Below, piece after piece: positions 30,794 to 35,363 of a DNA stretch of 35,363 nt. Made by a program: the position numbers and the translations under genes. Source of the stretch: a virus; the IMG/VR virus record IMGVR_UViG_3300009412_000013, positions 1-35,363 of that record; one strand, given 5' to 3'. Position 1 is the first letter of the stretch, and each line of letters opens with the position of its first letter. The notes under the pieces were generated by a model. That model was not told the DNA's origin. It ran no database searches and saw only the letters and a program-made list of their open reading frames with translations.

Positions 30794-30827
30794 CATACTC
30801 GCCAGTCCCCACAGGCTGGCGAGTATG
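30794..30827. promoter_or_regulatory. Perfect 12-base inverted repeat between HTH and RHH genes
   Basis: CATACTCGCCAG at 30794-30805 pairs with CTGGCGAGTATG at 30816-30827 around a 10-base loop, and GCGAGTATGG is repeated once more directly after it. It lies 15 bases past the stop of the HTH gene. Without a T-run it may be an operator for a dimeric regulator or a transcript-end hairpin. Confidence 0.5.
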
Positions 30828-30842
30828 GGCGAGTATGGCAAA

Positions 30843-31328
30843 CTACTGCTGTTGAGGGCCGCCGTCATGACGATACCTGTTACCCCCCGTAGTAAATCCC
30901 CTGCCGCTCTCATTCACCTTCCTGCGACGCCTCCTTAACCAACGCAACTTCAGCCTGTCTACCTGATCCGCAGGTACCCGCCAGACCCCCTCAACCAGCA
31001 TACCTATGTTTGAAGCCTCCTTCCTTAACCACGCTAAGTCTATGCCAGACCTATTACTTACCTCACGAAGGGTTAGGGCCTCAGGCAAGTCCGGATTAGA
31101 GTCTCCACTTTCAATTCTTTTGAGTCGAGCCCCCACCCCTGTGGGGGGAGGCACGGCCTGAGGACAGGCCTCCCCTGAGGCCTGAGGCCTCAGGCCTGAG
31201 GCCTGAGGCCTCAGGCCTGAGGCCTCCGATCCGGAGGCCTGAGGCCTCAGGCCTGAGGCCTCAGGCAAGGCCTGGGACAGGTCGGTACGGCGAGGCGAGG
31301 CAAGGTGGAGGTCTCTCGTAGTAGGCAA
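30843..31328 (-). CDS. Helix-turn-helix (excisionase/MerR-like) DNA-binding protein with repeat-encoded N-terminus
   Basis: A 161-residue protein. Residues about 84-125 (EALTLREVSNRSGIDLAWLR, then VWRVPADQVDRLK) form a helix-turn-helix with wing like those of excisionase/MerR-type heads, followed by a basic LRWLRRRRRK stretch. Residues 22-58 repeat SGLRPQA and derive from a CCTSAGG palindrome array. The start is TTG 31328 with AGAGGTGA upstream; a start after the array (for example GTG near 31130) would give just the DNA-binding part. It lies in the divergent control region and probably regulates both operons. Confidence 0.6.
   Translation of the reverse strand: MPTTRDLHLASPRRTDLSQALPEASGLRPQASGSEASGLRPQASGLRPQASGEACPQAVPPPTGVGARLKRIESGDSNPDLPEALTLREVSNRSGIDLAWLRKEASNIGMLVEGVWRVPADQVDRLKLRWLRRRRRKVNESGRGFTTGGNRYRHDGGPQQQ
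31157..31265. repeat. Palindromic CCTSAGG heptamer array
   Basis: Twelve copies of CCTGAGG or CCTCAGG lie within 109 bases: one at 31157, seven back to back at 31174-31222 and four back to back at 31238-31265. The two runs are separated by the palindrome GGCCTCCGATCCGGAGGCC. Because the two heptamers are reverse complements, the array is a set of nested palindromes. It is inside the HTH gene. Confidence 0.9.
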
Positions 31329-31841
31329 GGGCTCACCTCTCTAGGTTTAGCGGTGATGTTGGCTCGGTTAGGCACACCTGAACATAAGTATAGGCCTGCC
31401 CATCTGGCCACCTGTAGGCGTTTGGTATTACTTAGCACCCTAGACTAGGGACGTATAACAATCCCAACAAACAGACATTTAGCCTCGACTAAATACGTGC
31501 CCTAACTTCAATAAAAACAACGCCGGAAAATACTTCCTTTTTCTCCTATCCCTACCTCCCCCGTGTCTCAACCCGTCCTGACCCGTTAAGGCCTTAGGCG
31601 GCGGCTCTGGCGATTCTAGCGGTGTGCCCCTTTGTGCAGGTGTTTGGGACTTATTCTGTCAACCTTATGGGCTCGGCGGCGGGTCCTCTTCTATACCTGC
31701 TCAAGTGTATATCGGTGCTCATTTATACTTTATTTCTTTGCCTTATACCTATATTTCGCTTGACACGTCCTCGCCCTATACCGTTATTCCCTATACCGTC
31801 ACTTCCGACGGTGCTCAACTATCCTCTGAGGGAGGCATAGT
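31329..31841. promoter_or_regulatory. Divergent control region without genes, with operator-like palindromes
   Basis: No convincing gene is present in these 513 bases. Palindromes: CCCTAG-A-CTAGGG at 31438-31450, ATTTAG-N6-CTAAAT at 31477-31494, and TAAGGCCTTA at 31587-31596. The stretch 31480-31560 is AT- and pyrimidine-rich. This layout between divergent operons suggests repressor sites and possibly an origin. Confidence 0.5.
31760..31799 (+). promoter_or_regulatory. Candidate promoter for the MoxR/VWA operon
   Basis: TTGACA at 31760-31765 is a perfect -35 box; TTATTC at 31784-31789 is a moderate -10 box with 18-base spacing. CCCTATACCGT is repeated at 31774-31784 and 31789-31799, overlapping the -10 region, as a possible activator or repressor site. 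The first gene starts 42 bases later. Confidence 0.5.
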
Positions 31842-32033
31842 ATGTCGCACAATCTCCAGTGGTACCGCAAGCTCGTATACGGTCAAGAGACCGCGTACCT
31901 CGTGGACTCGGGTCAGGCCGCAGCGGTCAGGACCTTGACAGGCCGCAAGAGCTTGACACGCACCGACAGAGCCGCGCTTGAGGCTCTCGGGTTCACGTTC
32001 ACCGAGGTCTCGGCGTTCACGGTGGCGTCATGA
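31842..32033 (+). CDS. Hypothetical small protein leading the ATPase operon
   Basis: A 63-residue protein beginning MSHNLQWYRKLVYGQETAYLV. It ends with a helix and strand (TRTDRAALEALGFTFTEVS). GGGAGG lies 8 bases before ATG 31842. Its stop overlaps the ATPase ATG (ATGA). Unknown family; by coupling it belongs to the ATPase module. Confidence 0.65.
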   Translation: MSHNLQWYRKLVYGQETAYLVDSGQAAAVRTLTGRKSLTRTDRAALEALGFTFTEVSAFTVAS

Positions 32034-33064
32034 CACTCAACCCTCAACAGCTACTGACGTTTCTAGCCACCTCGATTGCGGCTCGGCTCCCGATCCTGAT
32101 CACAGGTGCCCCCGGTATCGGCAAGAGCGACGTTGTCGCTCAAGCCGCCGCCGCCGCTGGCGCGGACCTGATCATCTCCCATCCCGCCGTCGCAGATCCG
32201 ACAGATGCCAAAGGGCTCCCGTGGCCGGTGGCGGGAGAAAAGAGCGCTACCTTCCTGCCCTTTGGGGAGCTTGCTCAAGCTCTTGCGGCGACCGAGCCCA
32301 CCGTGTGGTTTCTCGACGACCTCGGACAAGCCTCGCCCGCCGTCCAAGCCTCATATATGCAACTGCTGCTGGCTCGGCGCGTGAACGGGCACGTGCTCCC
32401 CGATTGCGTCACGTTCGTCGCCGCTACCAACCGCCGCACCGATCGAGCGGGCGTCACTGGCATTCTGGAGCCTGTCAAGAGTCGGTTTGCCTCAATCGTC
32501 GAGCTTGAGGCTGACGTTGACCAGTGGAGCCGCTGGGCTCTCGACCATGGCGTGGACGCTATGACAGTGGCGTTCATCCGGTTTCGGCCTGAGTTACTCT
32601 CAGCTTTCGAGGCCTCGGCTGACCTGACTCAATCGCCCTCCCCTCGCACATGGTCGCATGCCAGCAAGCTCTTCGCCCTCGACCTCCCGCAGAACATTCT
32701 AGCGGTGGCGCTCGCTGGCGCGGTAGGAGAGGGAGCCGCCGCCGAGAGGATCGGTTTCGAGCGCCTGTACACGTCCCTCCCGGCTCTCGACGCTATCCTT
32801 ACCGATCCGGACTCGGCCACCATTCCGAGCGACCCAGCGGCCCTGTACGCGGTCTCTACCATGTTGGGGAACGCGGCCACTCCGGAAAATTTCGGCAACA
32901 TCCGCAAGTACTGCCAACGGCTCATGGACACACAGCACGGCGAGTTTGCCGCGCTGACCCTACGTGACAGTACCCATAAGAATCCCGCCGTATGTCATAC
33001 GGCGGATTTCGTCGCCCTCGTTTCCTCGCCCCTCGGCTCCCTCATGTCAGGAGAATTATCGTGA
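32030..33064 (+). CDS. MoxR-type AAA+ ATPase
   Basis: A 344-residue AAA+ protein of the MoxR/AAA_5 type. Walker A is GAPGIGKS at 26-33, Walker B is WFLDDLGQA at 93-101 (Asp-Asp instead of the usual Asp-Glu), sensor 1 is FVAATNRRTDRAGV near 131-144, and the arginine-finger region is EPVKSRFASIVEL near 152. The C-terminal third has a helical lid domain. MoxR ATPases act as chaperones that remodel or insert metal into partners together with VWA proteins. The stop overlaps the next start (GTGA). Confidence 0.88.
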   Translation: MTLNPQQLLTFLATSIAARLPILITGAPGIGKSDVVAQAAAAAGADLIISHPAVADPTDAKGLPWPVAGEKSATFLPFGELAQALAATEPTVWFLDDLGQASPAVQASYMQLLLARRVNGHVLPDCVTFVAATNRRTDRAGVTGILEPVKSRFASIVELEADVDQWSRWALDHGVDAMTVAFIRFRPELLSAFEASADLTQSPSPRTWSHASKLFALDLPQNILAVALAGAVGEGAAAERIGFERLYTSLPALDAILTDPDSATIPSDPAALYAVSTMLGNAATPENFGNIRKYCQRLMDTQHGEFAALTLRDSTHKNPAVCHTADFVALVSSPLGSLMSGELS

Positions 33065-33924
33065 CACTCGCCTCGATTCACACCAGCGCCATGCTGGTCA
33101 AGTTGTCAATCTCAACCTGGACTGCTCGCCGCTTCGACAAAATGGTAACCGACGAGGTCAACGCCGCTCGGGGCGCGGCCTCTGACGCGGGACGCTATAA
33201 CAAGCACCTCCTGTCAGGCGATACGTTCCGAGCGGTCAGCAAGGTCGCCTCAGACACACGCACACAGCACTATGCAAACACCCTCGCATGGACTGATGAA
33301 GGCTGGCGCTTGCTCCCCACAGCTAACTGGGACGCGTACACGGCGTTGATGCGGGACCTCCGGACACAGTTCACCGCCGCGCTCGCCGCTTTCGTTTCTG
33401 ACTATCCCACTCTCAAAGAGCTAGCCCGCCAGCGGCTCAACGGCATGTTCCGCGACGCGGACTATCCCGCGCCCCATGAGATGGCGGACAAGTTCAAGTT
33501 TAGCGTTGACTTTTCCCCTGTCCCCGCCTCAGGGGATTTTCGCCTCAACCTCCCTCAGGCTCAGCTAGACGCGGTCGAGGCCTCGGTTGAGTCCCGCGTA
33601 CAGGTTGCGACCTCCGAGGCGATGCGCGAGGTATGGGGACGGCTCTACGGCACGGTCAAAGCGATGCGGGACCGCCTGTCAGATCCTAAGGCGATTTTCC
33701 GTGACTCCCTCGTGAACAACGCGCGGGACCTGACCGAGCTTCTGACGCGCTTGAATGTGACCGGGGACCCTGACCTGGAGCGTATGCGCGTGGCGGTCAG
33801 GGACGGCCTGACAGGCCTTGACGCGCAGTCCCTGAGGACTGACACGGGTGCCCGCGCCCAGACCGCGCAGAAGGCCTCTGAGATCCTCTCAGCTATGTCC
33901 GCCGCCTTTCCGGTGAAGTCATGA
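33061..33924 (+). CDS. DUF3150-like middle protein of the MoxR-VWA module
   Basis: A 287-residue, mostly helical protein (SISTWTARRFDKMVTDEVN, then long Ala/Arg helices). I place it in the DUF3150 type by the conserved start, size and position between a MoxR ATPase and a VWA/metallopeptidase; this is from memory of such operons, not from a search. GTG 33061 is coupled to the ATPase stop, while an upstream frame start at 32992 would overlap it by 70 bases. It may link the ATPase and the VWA protein. Confidence 0.6.
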   Translation: MTLASIHTSAMLVKLSISTWTARRFDKMVTDEVNAARGAASDAGRYNKHLLSGDTFRAVSKVASDTRTQHYANTLAWTDEGWRLLPTANWDAYTALMRDLRTQFTAALAAFVSDYPTLKELARQRLNGMFRDADYPAPHEMADKFKFSVDFSPVPASGDFRLNLPQAQLDAVEASVESRVQVATSEAMREVWGRLYGTVKAMRDRLSDPKAIFRDSLVNNARDLTELLTRLNVTGDPDLERMRVAVRDGLTGLDAQSLRTDTGARAQTAQKASEILSAMSAAFPVKS

Positions 33925-35126
33925 CCGCCGAGACTAAACTGACCGCCGCCCGTACGACGCTCGTACTCGGCTCGCCCTTTTTCGGGGCGCTCGCCCTGCG
34001 GCTCAAGCTCGTGTCAGATCCCTCATGTGACACGGCGTGGACTGACGGCGTGTCTATCGGTTACAATCCCGCCTTCATCGACTCGCTGACTCAGCCAGAG
34101 TTGACCGGCCTCCTCGCTCACGAGGTGCTACACGTTGCCAACGGTCACTGCTGGCGGCGGGACGGGAGGGACTCGCGTCAGTGGAACGTGGCGGCGGACT
34201 ATGCCATAAACGGGCCACTCGTGGACTCTGACTTCGCCATCCCTGAGGGAGCCCTGCTCGACGCGCAGTACACAGGCAAGAGCGCTGAGTGGATCTATGC
34301 GCGGCTCCCTCAGGACCCGCCGCCGCCTGAGTCCCCCGAGGGCGAGGACGAGGACGAGGGCGAGGGCGAGGGCGAGGACGCGCCTCAGGACTCGCCTGAG
34401 GGCGAGGACGCGCCTCAGGACTCGCCTGAGGGCGAGGACGCGCCTCAGGACGGCTCTCAGGACGCGCCTCAGGCGGGCGAGGTTCGCGACGCGCCTCAGG
34501 GCGAGGACGCGCCCTCCGAGGCCGAGTGGCAGCAGGCGGTGCGTGAGGCCTCACAGCTTGCTGGCTCTATGGGCGGGGACCTGGAGCGCCACATTGAGGC
34601 CGCAACCGCCGCCCGCGTTGACTGGCGGTCGATCCTGCGGCGGTTCGTATCAGAGACCGCCCGCGCTGACTATACGTGGACGCGGCCTAACTCCCGCTAC
34701 CTCGCCGCCGGGATGTACCTCCCCGCGCTACACTCCGAGGCTCTCCCGCCTGTTGTGTTTGGGATCGACACGAGCGGCTCTATCGATAAGGTCGCCCTGT
34801 CCCAGTTCGCCGCTGAACTGGACGCGGCCATCTCGGAGGCTCAACCGAGCCGCGTACACGTTATGTACTGTGATACGGCAGTCAGATCCTCTGACACTTT
34901 CGAGCAGGGCGAGCCACTGACCGTGACTCCTAAGGGCGGCGGCGGTACTGACTTCCGGCCTCTATTCGAGGCGGTCGAGGACCTCCCTGAGCCGCCCTGC
35001 TGTGTGATCTATTTCACGGACCTCTACGGACCCTTTCCGACTGAAGAGCCGCCGTATCCCGTCCTGTGGGCGGCGACCTCGGACAAGGTCGCACCTTTCG
35101 GCGAGACCGTTCGACTGGAGCGGTGA
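33921..35126 (+). CDS. DUF2201-type putative metallopeptidase with VWA-like domain
   Basis: A 401-residue protein in three parts. Residues 1-125 hold a zinc-peptidase-like motif HEVLH at 67-71 with H76, followed by WNVAADYAINGPL. Residues about 131-200 are an acidic, disordered linker built from copies of SPEGEDAPQD. Residues 270-401 form a VWA-like domain with MIDAS motif DTSGS at 283-287, the Thr of GGGGTDFRP at 343, and an Asp in YFTDLYG. Such proteins partner MoxR ATPases. The ATG overlaps the previous stop (ATGA). Confidence 0.85.
   Translation: MTAETKLTAARTTLVLGSPFFGALALRLKLVSDPSCDTAWTDGVSIGYNPAFIDSLTQPELTGLLAHEVLHVANGHCWRRDGRDSRQWNVAADYAINGPLVDSDFAIPEGALLDAQYTGKSAEWIYARLPQDPPPPESPEGEDEDEGEGEGEDAPQDSPEGEDAPQDSPEGEDAPQDGSQDAPQAGEVRDAPQGEDAPSEAEWQQAVREASQLAGSMGGDLERHIEAATAARVDWRSILRRFVSETARADYTWTRPNSRYLAAGMYLPALHSEALPPVVFGIDTSGSIDKVALSQFAAELDAAISEAQPSRVHVMYCDTAVRSSDTFEQGEPLTVTPKGGGGTDFRPLFEAVEDLPEPPCCVIYFTDLYGPFPTEEPPYPVLWAATSDKVAPFGETVRLER
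34371..34460. repeat. 30-base tandem repeat in the VWA linker
   Basis: A 30-base unit beginning GGCGAGGACGCGCCTCAGGA occurs at 34371-34400 and 34401-34430 and again in part from 34431. It encodes GEDAPQDSPE and keeps frame, so the linker length may vary by slippage. Confidence 0.85.
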
Positions 35127-35132
35127 ACCCAC

Positions 35133-35158
35133 GGGCTCCCGCCTCAGGGCGGGAGCCC
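35133..35158 (+). terminator. Strong hairpin after the VWA gene
   Basis: GGGCTCCCGCC at 35133-35143 pairs perfectly with GGCGGGAGCCC at 35148-35158 around a TCAG loop, 7 bases past the stop. The following bases are A-rich, not T-rich, so it may be a partial terminator or an mRNA-stabilising hairpin before the next tiny gene. Confidence 0.6.
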
Positions 35159-35181
35159 TCAAACAAAGCAAGGGAGACCCC

Positions 35182-35301
35182 ATGCGTTTCTTTTCCGGCT
35201 GGCTCGGCTGGCTATTCTGTGAGCTAGCGTTCCGACTGTTCGACCGTGGCATCGACCGCGGCTGGCTCTATCGGCGCGGTAGCTACTTCTATTCGCTCTG
35301 A
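35182..35301 (+). CDS. Tiny hydrophobic/aromatic protein (39 residues)
   Basis: ATG 35182 has AAGGGAGA 5-8 bases upstream, a very good ribosome-binding site. The product begins MRFFSGWLGWLFCELAFRLF, one amphipathic or membrane-active helix, followed by an Arg/Gly/Tyr tail. It could be a small membrane peptide or a host-inhibitory peptide. Unknown family. Confidence 0.55.
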   Translation: MRFFSGWLGWLFCELAFRLFDRGIDRGWLYRRGSYFYSL

Positions 35302-35320
35302 GGCTCTCAGAGCGAGCCTC
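35300..35320. terminator. Short hairpin after the tiny hydrophobic ORF
   Basis: GAGGCTC at 35300-35306 pairs with GAGCCTC at 35314-35320 around a 7-base loop, overlapping the stop codon. No T-run. The last 43 bases of the window hold nothing else recognisable. Confidence 0.35.
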
Positions 35321-35363
35321 ACGGCCTAAGGGGAGGTGGGGTATCTACTGACCCCTGCACATA

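Noticed and set aside
31157-31265. CRISPR-like array
   Set aside because: The units are 7-base palindromes joined head to tail with no unique spacers and no cas genes.
31622-31938. Hydrophobic open frames upstream of the MoxR operon
   Set aside because: No ribosome-binding sites, overlapping frames of similar length, and the region carries promoter-like sequence.
1-35363. Complete circular genome
   Set aside because: The two ends share no visible direct overlap, the first gene is open to the left edge, and replication genes are missing.

Overview
The window looks like the structural half of a tailed double-stranded DNA phage with short-tailed (podovirus-like) architecture, probably an environmental or marine phage of an unidentified bacterium. 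Support comes from a terminase, portal, scaffold, HK97-type capsid protein, adaptor, beta-propeller tail hub and a set of large internal virion proteins, with no tape measure, tail tube or sheath. No integrase, DNA polymerase, RNA polymerase or tRNA gene was recognised. Replication genes probably lie to the left, where the first gene is cut by the window edge.

Layout. (1) 1-2389, plus strand: a gene with an SSB-like acidic tail, a structured intergenic stretch, then a tightly overlapping set: HNH nuclease, M15-type endolysin, stand-alone LexA-like DNA-binding domain and three small proteins, two with zinc-ribbon cysteines. (2) 30708 down to 2397, minus strand: a long operon, mostly with 4-base ATGA or GTGA start/stop overlaps. 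In transcription order it holds an RHH protein, terminase nuclease half, DNA methyltransferase, two unknowns, GroES, a 'tagged' accessory gene, portal, several more tagged accessory genes, tiny basic proteins, scaffold, zinc-finger protein, decoration protein, major capsid protein, beta-helix protein, adaptor, tail hub, tail fibre, four small membrane-type proteins, four large internal virion proteins, and last the terminase ATPase half. (3) 30709-31841: a divergent control region with a helix-turn-helix gene, a palindromic CCTSAGG array and several operator-like inverted repeats. (4) 31842-35301, plus strand, more GC-rich: a MoxR-type AAA+ ATPase, a DUF3150-like protein and a metallopeptidase/VWA protein, followed by a hairpin and a tiny hydrophobic ORF.

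Working model. The minus-strand operon builds and fills the virion. GroES would help host GroEL fold capsid proteins, and the repeat-rich internal proteins would be ejected into the host. The MoxR/VWA module is a chaperone-like remodelling system of unknown target.

Most unusual points: the large terminase is split into an ATPase gene and a nuclease gene 26 kb apart and in reverse order. Two genes (the methyltransferase and one tagged gene) are each flanked by direct repeats that carry the stop/start junction of their neighbours. Around the portal there is a gene-turnover zone of paralogues with conserved N-terminal tags and unrelated C-termini, plus relic start codons. A 43-residue repeat protein shares short motifs with those tagged proteins. 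An amber codon separates the conserved N-terminus of the tail adaptor from any good start codon.
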